Shown: positions 1 through 8,348, counted from the stretch's first letter. The stretch: DNA of 43,265 nt from an uncultured Clostridia bacterium (GCA_944327625.1 CALVHL010000014.1:1-43265); one strand, 5' to 3'. Program-made: numbers and translations. Notes: generated from the letters alone by a model not told the origin.

Positions 1-602
1 CCCACCTCGGGAAAGAGAAGCAGGTTTTTACGGAGTGGTAGTCTCGGCGGGCTTATGCTATTCCGTCGCGGCAAAGACGGGTTTAGCGTTTTTGTAAACT
101 AAATTTAGCCCTTTTGCCGCTCCTTACAGGTGCACCAACACAGAGGGCTGTCCCGTTTTGGGGCAGCCCTTTGTGTTGCCGCGCGTCATTGATTTGAGAA
201 TCAATGACGCAACGCCCACCTCGGGAAAGAGAAGCAGGTTTTTACGGAGTGGTAGTCTCGGCGGGCTTATGCTATTCCGTCGCGGCAAAGAGGGGTTTAG
301 CGGTTTTGTAAACTAAATTTAGCCTTTTTGCCGCTCCTTACAGGTGCACCAACGCAAAGGGCTGTCCCGTTTTGGGGCAGCCCTTTGTGTTGCCGCGCGT
401 CATTGATTTGAAAATCAATGACGCAACGCCCGCCTCGGGAAAGAGAAGCGGGTTTTTACGGAGTGGTGGTCTCGGCGGGCTTATGCTATTCCGTCGCGGC
501 AAAGAGGGGTTTGACGGGTTTGTAAACTAAATTTAGCCCTTTTGCCGCTCCTTACAGGTGCACCAAAGACAGCCAACCCCGATGACGGGGTTGGCTGTCT
601 TT
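1..602. repeat. three tandem 214-bp copies of a structured intergenic element
   Basis: Units begin at 1, 215 and 429, giving an exact period of 214 bp, with few substitutions in a core of about 138 bp. The core can fold: its start (GCCCRCC) pairs with GGCGGGC about 45 nt later, and GCGGCAAA pairs with TTTTGCCGC. It ends in the 8-bp palindrome GGTGCACC. Units 1 and 2 are each followed by a long hairpin (136-178 and 350-392) and a second hairpin with a 12-bp perfect stem (183-210 and 397-424). Unit 3 ends in a different hairpin. The array may extend left of the window. On the minus strand each core starts GGTGCACCTGTAAGGAGC, which from memory resembles intergenic repeats scattered in gut Clostridia genomes. 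No protein-coding content is convincing. Confidence 0.85.
565..602. terminator. hairpin closing the third repeat unit
   Basis: A perfect 16-bp stem (565-580 with 587-602) has a 6-nt loop. The stem starts with AAA and ends with TTT, a shape that could stop transcription from either side, though there is no separate U-run. It replaces the two hairpins that follow units 1 and 2, so the repeat core appears to be combined with interchangeable hairpins. Confidence 0.45.
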
Positions 603-701
603 GTGTATCAGGTCAAAGGCGGACTGCGTAGCGGCGCAGGATAATTTTTTAAAGAGCGGGCGGCGCATTGCCGAAGTGCGCTTTACGCGGCGGCTTTTAA
701 G

Positions 702-1217
702 TCATTCGCTCCTGTCCGTATTTGTCGCGCTTTCAGCCGCTTCGGCTCGGTTGCTTTCTGCTTTCTCTGTTATCGTAAAGTTTTTCTCTATCCGCCCGAA
801 ATTTTTATCCTCTGCTTTGGTCTTCAGAAATTCAAATACGCAGGTTATTATCGTACCCGCAATCAGGGCGCACGCGATCGGCAATAACATCCAGATGAGG
901 TCCGAAGGGGAGAGCACGAACAATATTATCGTGGCTATGAAACAGAGCAGGTGAAATACATAGTTGCATATTGCCAGCACTACGGTAAGCAAAAACGCTT
1001 CGTTTTTCTTGAATGAGCCGTCGGGATCGCGCCAGGCTACCTTGCACCATTGAGGGATAAAATATTTTGCCTTGTCCGAAAGTCTGACCTTGCGCGCTGT
1101 CGGTTTGATTATTTCAAGATCTTCATTGACGCCGCCTGCGCAGTTGTTCCCGCCGAGCAGGGATATAATGCAGGTAAACAGCATACAGCAAGCCATGAGT
1201 ATGTTTTCCATATTCAT
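702..1217 (-). CDS. small multi-pass membrane protein, unknown function
   Basis: I do not recognise a family. The 171-residue product has an N-terminal hydrophobic stretch (about residues 5-22), then a soluble segment of about 50 residues containing the W-C-K-V-A-W-R-D motif. Two closely spaced membrane helices follow (about 75-100 and 105-130), and the charged tail is rich in Ala, Glu and Ser. The start is the ATG at 1217, preceded by AAGGA about 10 nt upstream; a second ATG lies two codons in. It stands alone on the minus strand behind a plausible sigma-70-type promoter and a GC-rich leader hairpin (about 1265-1282). The gene ends about 100 bp from the repeat array, with no clear terminator of its own. 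Coding status is supported by the ribosome site, promoter and hydrophobic pattern rather than by homology. Confidence 0.7.
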   Translation of the reverse strand: MNMENILMACCMLFTCIISLLGGNNCAGGVNEDLEIIKPTARKVRLSDKAKYFIPQWCKVAWRDPDGSFKKNEAFLLTVVLAICNYVFHLLCFIATIILFVLSPSDLIWMLLPIACALIAGTIITCVFEFLKTKAEDKNFGRIEKNFTITEKAESNRAEAAESATNTDRSE

Positions 1218-1293
1218 AATTGAATAATTCCTTCGCGTGCGGTTGTGCCGCAGCTTTTTATGAGGGGCGGCAAGCGCCGCCCTTGCAGATAAA

Positions 1294-1322
1294 ATATTAT
1301 ACTAAACCTCGCATTTTGTCAA
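1294..1322 (-). promoter_or_regulatory. promoter for the small membrane protein gene
   Basis: On the minus strand TTGACA (1317-1322) is followed after 17 nt by TAATAT (1294-1299). A TATAAT also occurs with a 15-nt spacer. The leader to the ATG at 1217 is about 70 nt and holds a GGGCGGC/GCCGCCC hairpin. Confidence 0.6.
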
Positions 1323-1791
1323 GTGCGCGCCGTTTTCCCTTCGGCGGCAGGTCAGTGCGACAGCCGCGGCAAAGACGGGGGAAGTAAGTCGGGGGAAGTA
1401 AGTCGGGCGGGAAAGACAAAAAACTTGCAGTCGGTCTTGATTTTATCGTCGGGGTGTGATAGTATATTTGTGAAATTTGACCGTTCGCTTCATCATACGG
1501 CGACTGTTTTGCGCGCGGACAGCAGGCAAAACCGATTAAAATAATCGCGGGGGTAATTCGTATGAGTGAATATAAAGGCGATATCCGCTTTATCGGCAAG
1601 CTTTCGTCCGCAAGCAGGTCATAGACGCGGGCGAGTGTTACCATATATTATTTGCCTTGCTCCCCCAAAATTTTTGTTGCCTTGTTGACGGAGGGGACGA
1701 CAGAGGGGCGGGCAATTATTGAAGGTAAAACCGAGCGGCGCGAGCAGGGAAAAGGCGGCAAGTGAATATTTGCCGTCGGGCGAGGTGCGAT
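1323..1791. other. intergenic stretch without a convincing gene
   Basis: It holds a short direct repeat (GGGAAGTAAGTCGGG twice near 1378-1408) and a 20-codon ORF from ATG 1561 with a weak ribosome site. The phrase GGTCAGTGCGA near 1352 recurs near 2657. I see no terminator or RNA gene. The minus-strand ORFs crossing it lack ribosome sites and recognisable domains. Confidence 0.5.
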
Positions 1792-2337
1792 ATGCAAAAA
1801 GACAAAAAACGGGTAAAATTATTCGTTGAATACGCTTACAGTCAGATAATATTGTTACTGCTGTTTGCGGGCGGCATAGGAATGACCATATATCTGCACT
1901 TTCTGCCCTAGTCAACGTTTGCGGCTCAGATAGGTTGCGGCTGCATAGTCTGCATGATCTTCATAATTTCCCTCGTCGGCATCGCGGCAAGTTATCAGAT
2001 TGCGTACCTTAGCGAGGAGGGCATAGCCTTTCATATAGCCTTTTGGAAAGTCAGGTTCATAAGGTGGGGCGAAGTGACTGACATTGCGGTAGAGAATTTG
2101 CCGACTTACCGTTCGCCGATGAGCGATTTTTATAAAAAATGGATAGTCTTTTATACCGCCGAAAGTCAGCGGGCGAAAAACGGCGGCGAGAACAGAAGGG
2201 GAGGGCAATTCCCCGGGCAGATAAAGTATACGCCCAAAAATCTCTCTCTGCTCTGCGATTTTTGCAGGCAGAACGGGCTTGAAAAAATCTTGAATTTTCT
2301 GGAAAGTTCAGCCGAACGGACAGACGGGCAAAGGTGA
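1792..2337 (+). pseudogene. PH-like membrane protein gene interrupted by in-frame TAG
   Basis: From ATG 1792 (GAGGT five nt upstream) 39 codons run to a TAG at 1909-1911. The same frame then stays open for 142 codons to the stop at 2337. Read through, the product would be about 181 residues: a short charged N-terminus, two membrane helices on either side of the stop (about residues 16-38 and 45-62), then a soluble domain. That domain has the pattern of bacterial PH-like membrane proteins (SEEGIAFH, then a strand with IRWGEVTDI, ending in a C-terminal helix CRQNGLEKILNF). The TAG falls in the short loop between the helices, and frame and hydrophobicity continue across it. Either the gene is recently inactivated, the TAG is read as an amino acid, or this is a sequence error. 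An alternative is that only the part from ATG 1954 is translated. Confidence 0.7.
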
Positions 2338-2448
2338 TTACGTCCGTATTTTCAGGCGAGGTTTTTTGCCCGCACGGCGGGCGGGAAGCATAACGCCGAA
2401 AGCGTCAAAGCGGGGGCGGTAAACTATTTTTAATTTCAGATAAAACGG

Positions 2449-2484
2449 GGAAGCGGGCGGACTTAAAAAAGTCCGCCCGCTTCC
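2449..2484. terminator. bidirectional terminator between convergent genes
   Basis: A perfect 16-bp stem with an AAAA loop is followed on the plus strand by TTAATTTAATTA. It lies between the PH-like gene (plus) and the beta-helix lipoprotein gene (minus), which converge here. Confidence 0.7.
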
Positions 2485-2723
2485 TTAATTTAATTATAGA
2501 GGAATTAGTTGTGGTCTGTGTAATATTTAATTTTTCATTCCGCCGTTCCGCCCGTCGAAAACCCGCGTTTGTCTGTCTTAAAGTTGGCTTTATAACCCCT
2601 CAAAACCCTCTTAACTGCCGCATATATGCGGGGCAATCGGTGAGAGAGGGAGGCAGGTCAGTGCGAGCGGGCGGGGCAGGTCAGAGTGAGCAGGACAGTG
2701 CGCGCGCGGCAATTAGTTTATGA
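2485..2723. other. intergenic, no gene seen
   Basis: Downstream of the beta-helix lipoprotein gene. It contains a GCCGCATATATGCGG palindrome near 2617 and G/A-rich near-repeats (GCAGGTCAGTGCGA, GCAGGTCAGAGTGA) at about 2653-2692. The GATATATGCC-type element at 15657-15757 looks related. The overlapping ORFs have no ribosome sites or domains. Confidence 0.4.
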
Positions 2724-4148
2724 TTATCTTCTGCCGAAGCCTGGGGTGTTGCCGGGGATATTGCCGAAGTGGTCGCCGCCCGAGGGCATTCCGCCGGGGT
2801 TGCCTATCGAGGAAGCGGAGCCGACCGTCGTTATCGTCGAAGATATGGTAAACGAGGAGAGCAGGCTGTCGCCGCCGTAGATAGAATAGCTCTCTCCGCT
2901 TACAAATTCGGGGCAGGAGAGTATGACCGACTGACAGCTTCTCGGCGCGGTGAAATACATTATTATATTTCCGTCCGCGTCGCAGAGGTAGAGCGTAGTG
3001 CCCGCCGAAATCGACTGACTTCTCGCGAACGACACGCAGTACTGCGCCGAGTTGGTCGCAGGCGTTTCGACCATTCCAAGCGAGCCCGCGGCGAACACGT
3101 ACCCGCCGTCTATGACTATGCCGCCGTCGGCGTCGAGCGCGGCGTCCGAGTTATTGGACGAGCCCGCGACGTAAGTCTCGCCGCCCGAGATGAGTATAGT
3201 GCCGTTGGAATCGATGCCGTCCCCCTCGGAACCTATGCAGTTTACGGAGATATATCCGCCCGAAATGATGATGTGGCAGTTGTCGTTGGATACGTTGACG
3301 GCGGTGCGCGTGCCATCTGCGGCGTTAATGCCGTCCTCGTAAGAATTTACCTCCGTTCTCCCCCCTGAAATCTCCACCTTTGCCGACTCTATGCCCTCGT
3401 AGCACTTATTTATGAGCATTTCGCCGCCGTTTATCTGCAACAGTTCGTCAGAGTGGACGGCATCGTCCCCCGAACTGAGTGTAATCGTACCGCCCTCTAT
3501 CAGCAGTTTGCCGTTGGAGTGGAGCGCGTCGTCGTACAGCCCGACTTCGGCGTGCAGTCCGTCGCCCTCGGCGGTAACGTCGAGCGTCGCGCCGACTACG
3601 CTTATCGAATTTGCCTTGATGCCGTTCTTGACTGAGCTTATTTCAAGCGAGCCGCTGCCGTTTATTATGAGATCGCCGCTGACGTCGACGGCGTTTTTGG
3701 CGTCGGAGGTATTAGTGTTGGTTATCTCGTTCTGCCCGATGAGGGTAATCGTCAGCCCGCAGGCGCAGTCTATGACCTTCTTGCCGTTTTTGAGCGTTGC
3801 GTCTTTTAGGTAGAGCGTCACGCCCTCGGCGGCAATCTCTATCTTGTCGGCAATCTCGCCCTCGGTGTAGTATGCGCCCGCCTCTGAAATCGTCAGGTTG
3901 CCAAGTTCTTCGGATATTTTTATTGCGCCCTCGGGTATTTCCGTTTCGTCGGAATATGCCGCGCCGCCCGCAATAGCCCCCGATATTTCGGCGGAATATC
4001 CGCTGTCGCTCGCCTCGGGCGTGGAGCTCGCCGTGCCCCCGCCGCCGAGATAATCTCCCGGGTTTACGAATGACGACGCCGACGAACAGCCCGCGAGCAT
4101 TACCGCCGAGAGTGCCAGCGCCGCAATTAAAACTTTCTTTGTCCTCAT
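2724..4148 (-). CDS. Cthe_2159-like beta-helix carbohydrate-binding lipoprotein
   Basis: A 474-residue exported lipoprotein. The signal peptide ends in LAGC with Cys21 as the likely lipidated residue. After a Ser/Gly-rich linker, residues 90-400 form short repeats of the kind ISGG..VNS..DGI and GDDAVHS, typical of the right-handed beta-helix family of Clostridium thermocellum Cthe_2159. That founder binds polygalacturonate and calcium. Asp-rich turns (SGDDAVHS, GDGIDSNG, ALDADGG) could bind calcium. The tail is Gly/Pro-rich. AAGGAG lies 6 nt before ATG 4148. The start is 15 bp after the stop of the HtrA-like gene, so the two are almost certainly co-transcribed. Sugar specificity cannot be read from sequence. 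The family call is fairly secure; the exact ligand is not. Confidence 0.85.
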   Translation of the reverse strand: MRTKKVLIAALALSAVMLAGCSSASSFVNPGDYLGGGGTASSTPEASDSGYSAEISGAIAGGAAYSDETEIPEGAIKISEELGNLTISEAGAYYTEGEIADKIEIAAEGVTLYLKDATLKNGKKVIDCACGLTITLIGQNEITNTNTSDAKNAVDVSGDLIINGSGSLEISSVKNGIKANSISVVGATLDVTAEGDGLHAEVGLYDDALHSNGKLLIEGGTITLSSGDDAVHSDELLQINGGEMLINKCYEGIESAKVEISGGRTEVNSYEDGINAADGTRTAVNVSNDNCHIIISGGYISVNCIGSEGDGIDSNGTILISGGETYVAGSSNNSDAALDADGGIVIDGGYVFAAGSLGMVETPATNSAQYCVSFARSQSISAGTTLYLCDADGNIIMYFTAPRSCQSVILSCPEFVSGESYSIYGGDSLLSSFTISSTITTVGSASSIGNPGGMPSGGDHFGNIPGNTPGFGRR

Positions 4149-4163
4149 TTTATCTCCTTGAAT

Positions 4164-5660
4164 TTACGCAATCGCCACAAAGTCCGCCGCCGTCAGCGTG
4201 CGGGAGGAAGATTGTACCCTTTCGCCGCCGCGCGTTACGATAAAGCCTATCTCGTCGCCGTCGCGCAGGGTGAGAATTATGTCGGATATGTCATAGCTTC
4301 GCGCAATTTCCCGCTCCTCGCCGTTGACGACTATGGCTTCTAAAATATCGCCCGAAACAAGCCCCGCCGCCTCGGCGATAGAGCCGCTCTCGACCGTCTT
4401 TATGACGACGTCCTCGTAGATCTTGCCGTAGCCCGTCGAACTGTCGTAGACATAGCGGGAATTTTTGGTGTCGACGGTTATTCCGCAGACAATCTTATAC
4501 GCACAGCCCGCGTCGTCGCCCTGTTCGTAGCGGTATATGATATTGTCCGCCGTGCCCGTGACTATTTCGAGCGGCACGGCATAGTTTATGTTCTCGTCCG
4601 AGGTGTTGCCCGCGTTGGTTATGCCGATGAGTTCGCCGTCGGCGTTGAACAGCCCGCCGCCAGAGTTGCCCGAATAGAGCGCGGTGTCAATCCTTATCGA
4701 GCGGTAGGAGCGGGCTGTGCCGTCGATATTGAGCGAAATATAGTCGTCTATGACGCTTATTATTCCCTCGGTGACGCTTATGCCCAAGGATTCGGGGTTG
4801 CCTATGGCTATCGCCGCCTCTCCGACGTGATAGCCGTCGGCAAGCGTTACGTCCGTCGCGTCGGGCGAGATCGCCAGAATATCGCTCGTCTTAGCCCGTA
4901 GCACGGCTATGTCCGCCGTAACCGAACCGCCGATGTATTCGAGCGGTATGGCATACTCGCCGTAGTCGTAGACGGTATAGCCGTTCTCGTCCTTTTCGGC
5001 GGTATTCGTCGTCTCGTCTATGGCGGTGGCGGGCTCATCCTCGCTGCCGTACATATAGCCGTATATCTTGCGCGCCGTCTTCGTGCCGCCGTTGTAGGTC
5101 GCGTTGGCGTCTTCGAGGTAGACGACGTGATAGTTGGTCACTATATAGGTATATCCGTCCTCCGACCTGTCCATGTCGTATATTACGGCAGAGCCCGTAT
5201 AGAGCGCCGTATCCGATACCGTTTGCGTCATTCCCGGGCGGAGGGAGAAGTACTCCGACACGACGAATTCGGTGTAGATCTTCATGACCGACGACAGATT
5301 TTTCTGTATTGCCAGCGTCGACGAACTGCCGCCGTAGGAGAGGTATTGCGAGAGGAAATCTTCAAAGGTCATATCCTCGTTGCCCGTGGTCAGTTTGTAC
5401 TGTTCGTATATGTCCTCAATCGAGGCGTCCTCGCCGTCCTTGCCGTCCTCGCCGTTTGTGACGGTGAAGGTGCTCGTCGTGCCGTCGGAATAGGTTATGG
5501 TGTATATGTCCTGCAAGCCGTCGGTGTCCGTCTGATCTATCGAGACGATATATCTCTGCGCCTGGTCGTCGGAGGTCGTCGTACAGCCCGCCGCGACGGT
5601 CGTCGTCGCAATCAGCGCGGTCATAAGCGGAATGAGTAATACTTTTACAGGTTTATTCAT
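4164..5660 (-). CDS. HtrA/DegP-like trypsin-fold serine protease, lipoprotein with PDZ domain
   Basis: I start it at ATG 5660 (498 residues), which has GGGAG 10 nt upstream; the ATG 30 nt earlier has none. The signal peptide ends VAAGC (Cys26). Residues 68-78 are a short collagen-like GEDGKDGED spacer, followed by a YEQY...FEDFL helix. The trypsin fold spans about 120-380 with a visible triad: His178 (TNYHVV), Asp250 (TADIAVL) and Ser333 (GNSGGG). A PDZ domain occupies about 395-490. Such proteases degrade or refold damaged exported proteins; lipid anchoring puts this one outside the membrane. Unlike usual Gram-positive HtrA it has a lipoprotein signal instead of a transmembrane helix. The histidine kinase and regulator genes lie just upstream on the same strand, so control by that system is plausible but not shown. 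Confidence 0.88.
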   Translation of the reverse strand: MNKPVKVLLIPLMTALIATTTVAAGCTTTSDDQAQRYIVSIDQTDTDGLQDIYTITYSDGTTSTFTVTNGEDGKDGEDASIEDIYEQYKLTTGNEDMTFEDFLSQYLSYGGSSSTLAIQKNLSSVMKIYTEFVVSEYFSLRPGMTQTVSDTALYTGSAVIYDMDRSEDGYTYIVTNYHVVYLEDANATYNGGTKTARKIYGYMYGSEDEPATAIDETTNTAEKDENGYTVYDYGEYAIPLEYIGGSVTADIAVLRAKTSDILAISPDATDVTLADGYHVGEAAIAIGNPESLGISVTEGIISVIDDYISLNIDGTARSYRSIRIDTALYSGNSGGGLFNADGELIGITNAGNTSDENINYAVPLEIVTGTADNIIYRYEQGDDAGCAYKIVCGITVDTKNSRYVYDSSTGYGKIYEDVVIKTVESGSIAEAAGLVSGDILEAIVVNGEEREIARSYDISDIILTLRDGDEIGFIVTRGGERVQSSSRTLTAADFVAIA

Positions 5661-5727
5661 AATAAAAAATCTCCCGTGATTGATTTTCATACCGCAATTT
5701 TAGCACCCGAACCTTAAACAAACTAAA

Positions 5728-5752
5728 AACGCATCGGGTTTTCCGATGCGTT
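5728..5752 (-). terminator. terminator after the two-component operon
   Basis: A perfect 10-bp stem AACGCATCGG/CCGATGCGTT with a 5-nt loop is followed on the minus strand by TTTTAGTTTG. It separates the kinase gene from the HtrA-like gene, which therefore probably has its own promoter in about 5665-5727. Confidence 0.8.
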
Positions 5753-5775
5753 CTCATAAAAATTTCGTGTGCGGA

Positions 5776-6966
5776 TTAAAGAATTATCGTGAATATCGCT
5801 GTGCCGTCCTTACATTCCGCCTTTAATTTGCCCTTGTGCGCTTCGACTATCGCGCTCACCACCGACAGTCCTATGCCGTGCCCGCCCGTTCCCGAATTGC
5901 GGGAGGCGTCGCCGCGCGTAAATCTGCCGAACAGCGGCGAGAGGTCGCCGTCCTCTATATACGATGCGCGGTTGCGCGTCTCTATTATTTTCCTGTTGCC
6001 CTCGGCGCGGAGCGTTATACCTATCTCGCCGCCGTCGGTGTATTTGAGGGCGTTGTCGACAAGCAGGGCGACAAGCCGCCTGAGCATTTCCTCGTTGCCC
6101 GTATACGACACGCCGTCCTGAACTTCGGCTTTAAGCGTTACGCCGTTTGCCGCCGCGACTGCGGCGAACGGCTGCACGCTCTCCCTTACCGCGTCGGACA
6201 GGCTGAACTCGAACATTATTATCTTGCTCTGTTCTTCCATTCGCGCGAGGAAGATGAGCTTTTCGGTCAGCGAGGTCAGGCGGGCAATCTGTTCCTTTAT
6301 GCCCTTGGTCCATTCGCTCTCGCCCGACTGCATCTCTATGACCTCGGTATTTGCGCCTATTATCGTCAGCGGCGTCTTTATCTCGTGCCCCGCGTCGGTG
6401 ATAAACTGCTTCTGCTTGCGGTAGCTCTCGGCGACGGGCTTCATTATCCTGCCCGAGAAGATGAGAATGAGTATGAAGACTACCGCGACGCCCGCAATGC
6501 CTATTCCCAGACTTGCGAACAGGAAATCGCGGAAGTTGCTCAGCTCTGCGGAGCAGTCGACGAATATATACATTGTATTATCGCCGCGCAGCGACATTGT
6601 GCCGTACCTGAAATTGCCGTAAAACCCGCCCGTCCTGTTCGCCGAAAACAGCTCTGACGCGCAGGCGACTGCGTCCTCGACGGACACCGAGGCTATGCGG
6701 TTGAGGTTCATGTCGACGACGTAGCCCGTATCCGACATAGTGACGGTGAAATAGCGGGTGGAATAGGGCGTTTCGGGCGAAAAGTTGGGGAACGGCGGCA
6801 CGCCGAACCCGCCGCCGCCCTCTTTGAGTATGTCGATGAGCTCGTCGGCGTTTCTGGTCACGCCTATATAGTTGACGAGGTTGATCGTGCCGAGAATACA
6901 AAAGAGCACCAAGAGCACCGAAGTGACGGCGACGATTATGAACTTTTTACGAACCTTTTTCAGCAT
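5776..6966 (-). CDS. sensor histidine kinase
   Basis: The start is ATG 6966: GGAGG sits 6 nt upstream, inside the end of the regulator gene, and the 20-bp overlap indicates translational coupling. The 396-residue protein has a membrane helix (about 9-34), an extracellular sensor segment of about 115 residues, and a second helix (about 152-172). The HisKA domain carries the phospho-acceptor His194 in DAGHEIKTPL. The HATPase domain shows an N-box with Asn305 (LLVDNALKYT), an F-box-like FGRFTRGDASR and a G2-box GTGGHGIGL. The sensor domain resembles nothing I recognise. There is no HAMP domain. Its output should be the adjacent OmpR-type regulator. The neighbouring HtrA-like protease suggests an envelope-related signal, as inference only. 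Confidence 0.92.
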   Translation of the reverse strand: MLKKVRKKFIIVAVTSVLLVLFCILGTINLVNYIGVTRNADELIDILKEGGGGFGVPPFPNFSPETPYSTRYFTVTMSDTGYVVDMNLNRIASVSVEDAVACASELFSANRTGGFYGNFRYGTMSLRGDNTMYIFVDCSAELSNFRDFLFASLGIGIAGVAVVFILILIFSGRIMKPVAESYRKQKQFITDAGHEIKTPLTIIGANTEVIEMQSGESEWTKGIKEQIARLTSLTEKLIFLARMEEQSKIIMFEFSLSDAVRESVQPFAAVAAANGVTLKAEVQDGVSYTGNEEMLRRLVALLVDNALKYTDGGEIGITLRAEGNRKIIETRNRASYIEDGDLSPLFGRFTRGDASRNSGTGGHGIGLSVVSAIVEAHKGKLKAECKDGTAIFTIIL

Positions 6967-7636
6967 CGTCGGCCTCCAATACATAGCCCGAATTGCGAAT
7001 AGCCCTTATGTTTGCGGAGGCGCCGACGGCGGCAAGCTTCTTGCGGAGGAATGAAACGTAAGTCCACACGACGTTTATTTCCGCCTCGCTGTCAAAGCCC
7101 CATATCTTTTCCATGAACTGTTCGGATGAGATAACCCTGCCGGGCGAGGACATCAGCATTTCCAAAAGCTGAAATTCCTTGCTGCCCAGGCGGACGCTGC
7201 CCTTGGGCGCAGCCAGCTCGAAGGTCATTCGGTTGAGCGTAATGTCGGCAAAAGTCAGGATATTTTCGGAAATATCCCCCCGCCGCCTGAGCATTGCGCG
7301 TATGCGCGCCAGCAGCTCCTTGGTGTCGAACGGCTTGCCGAGGTAGTCGTCCGCGCCGCAGTCCAGCCCCGTAACCCTGTCCTCGACCTCGTTCTTTGCG
7401 GTAAGCAGCAGCACGGGCAAAGTCCTGTTCGTCTTGCGGAACTCTTTAAGGACGCTTATGCCGTCCATTTTTGGCATCATTATGTCGAGTATTGCCCCGT
7501 CATAGTTGCCGTTCATAAGGTAGTCCAGCGCGTCCGCGCCGTCGTAGACCGCGTCTACCGAAAAATGATTGTATTCCAGAATGGCGGTCAACGCCTTTGA
7601 AAGGCTGCGCTCGTCCTCGGCAAGCAATAATCTCAT
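6947..7636 (-). CDS. OmpR/PhoB-family response regulator
   Basis: A 229-residue two-domain regulator. The receiver domain (1-115) has the acidic pair Glu7/Asp8, phospho-acceptor Asp51 (AILDIMMPKMDG), Thr79 and Lys101 (GKPF). The winged-helix DNA-binding domain (about 128-222) contains the VWTYVSFLRKKL recognition helix and the terminal wing typical of OmpR/PhoB. AAAGGAG lies 10 nt before ATG 7636. The gene overlaps the kinase gene by 20 bp and is read first, the usual order for regulator-kinase pairs. Targets are unknown. The HtrA-like and beta-helix lipoprotein genes just downstream are the most obvious candidates. Confidence 0.95.
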   Translation of the reverse strand: MRLLLAEDERSLSKALTAILEYNHFSVDAVYDGADALDYLMNGNYDGAILDIMMPKMDGISVLKEFRKTNRTLPVLLLTAKNEVEDRVTGLDCGADDYLGKPFDTKELLARIRAMLRRRGDISENILTFADITLNRMTFELAAPKGSVRLGSKEFQLLEMLMSSPGRVISSEQFMEKIWGFDSEAEINVVWTYVSFLRKKLAAVGASANIRAIRNSGYVLEADDAEKGS

Positions 7637-7732
7637 CGTCTGTTCGCTCCTTTGAAGTGTGTTCGGGTATATTTTACCGCCTCAACCTGTAACCGACCTT
7701 AAAACCTGCCCGCCCTTTCGTCGTTTTTTAAG

Positions 7733-7765
7733 CGCCTCCGCCGCCGATTGACGGCGGCGGAGGCG
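7733..7765. other. strong GC-rich hairpin between nitroreductase and regulator genes
   Basis: A perfect 13-bp stem (CGCCTCCGCCGCC with its complement) has a 7-nt loop. The T-run (TCGTTTTTTAAG) lies on the plus strand left of the hairpin, so neither strand gives a hairpin followed by U. It may slow transcripts leaving the nitroreductase gene but is not a textbook terminator. Confidence 0.4.
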
Positions 7766-7829
7766 GGAGAGTATGCGCAATAGTCGCGGCATACTATGCC
7801 CTCAAATCGTAAAAATCGCGGGCTTGCGC

Positions 7830-8348
7830 TTATTTTACGCGGTAAACCCAATTAGCCTTGCGCGGTTTGGGCAGGGGCGGCTGTCCGTCGACATAGCCCA
7901 GCGCGACGTGCCCCACGCCGATATAGTCGCCCTCAATGCCGAGGTCTTTAAGCAGCTGTCTGCCGAAGGGGAGTTCCAGCTCCTCCTTGGCGCGGTGTAT
8001 CCAGCACGAGCCCACGCCCAGCGCCCACGCCGCGTTCATCAGGTTGGCTATCACGCAGCTGCCGTCATAGACGGCGGTCGGGCGGTTCTCGGCGGCGACG
8101 AGCAGAATGACGGGCGCGCCGTAGAAGGGATCGGTGCCGGGGCGGCCGCAGATTTCGGCGTTCTCGGCGGCAATTCTGTCGCGCAGTTCGCGGTTGGTCA
8201 CGGCTATTATTATCGGGCTCTGTGCGCCCATGCCCGTCGGGGCGTATTCGCCCGCCTCTAAAATGCGCGCCAACACTTCCTCGTCGACGGCGTCGGGGCG
8301 GAATTTCCTTATGCTTCTTCTCGTCTTCAAAACTTCAAGCGTATCCAT
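7830..8348 (-). CDS. nitroreductase-family FMN oxidoreductase
   Basis: I start at ATG 8348 with GAGG 8 nt upstream (172 residues); a GTG nine bases earlier is the alternative. The N-terminal RRSIRKFRPD motif and the GEYAPTGMGAQSP segment are characteristic of the nitroreductase fold, and the later SCVIANLMNAAWALGVGSCW helix is the conserved dimer and FMN region. These homodimeric flavoproteins reduce nitroaromatics, quinones or flavins with NAD(P)H; the natural substrate here is not predictable. It is a single-gene unit with its own promoter, divergent from the TerD-like gene. The length suits the short members of the family. Confidence 0.9.
   Translation of the reverse strand: MDTLEVLKTRRSIRKFRPDAVDEEVLARILEAGEYAPTGMGAQSPIIIAVTNRELRDRIAAENAEICGRPGTDPFYGAPVILLVAAENRPTAVYDGSCVIANLMNAAWALGVGSCWIHRAKEELELPFGRQLLKDLGIEGDYIGVGHVALGYVDGQPPLPKPRKANWVYRVK

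Noticed and set aside
55-102. 15-codon ORF (MLFRRGK...) present in all three repeat units
   Set aside because: Differences between units change residues rather than being silent, and there is no well-placed ribosome site; RNA structure explains the conservation better.
1297-1915. overlapping minus-strand ORFs of 115 and 98 codons
   Set aside because: No ribosome sites or domains; the plus-strand PH-like gene and its ribosome site explain part of the region.
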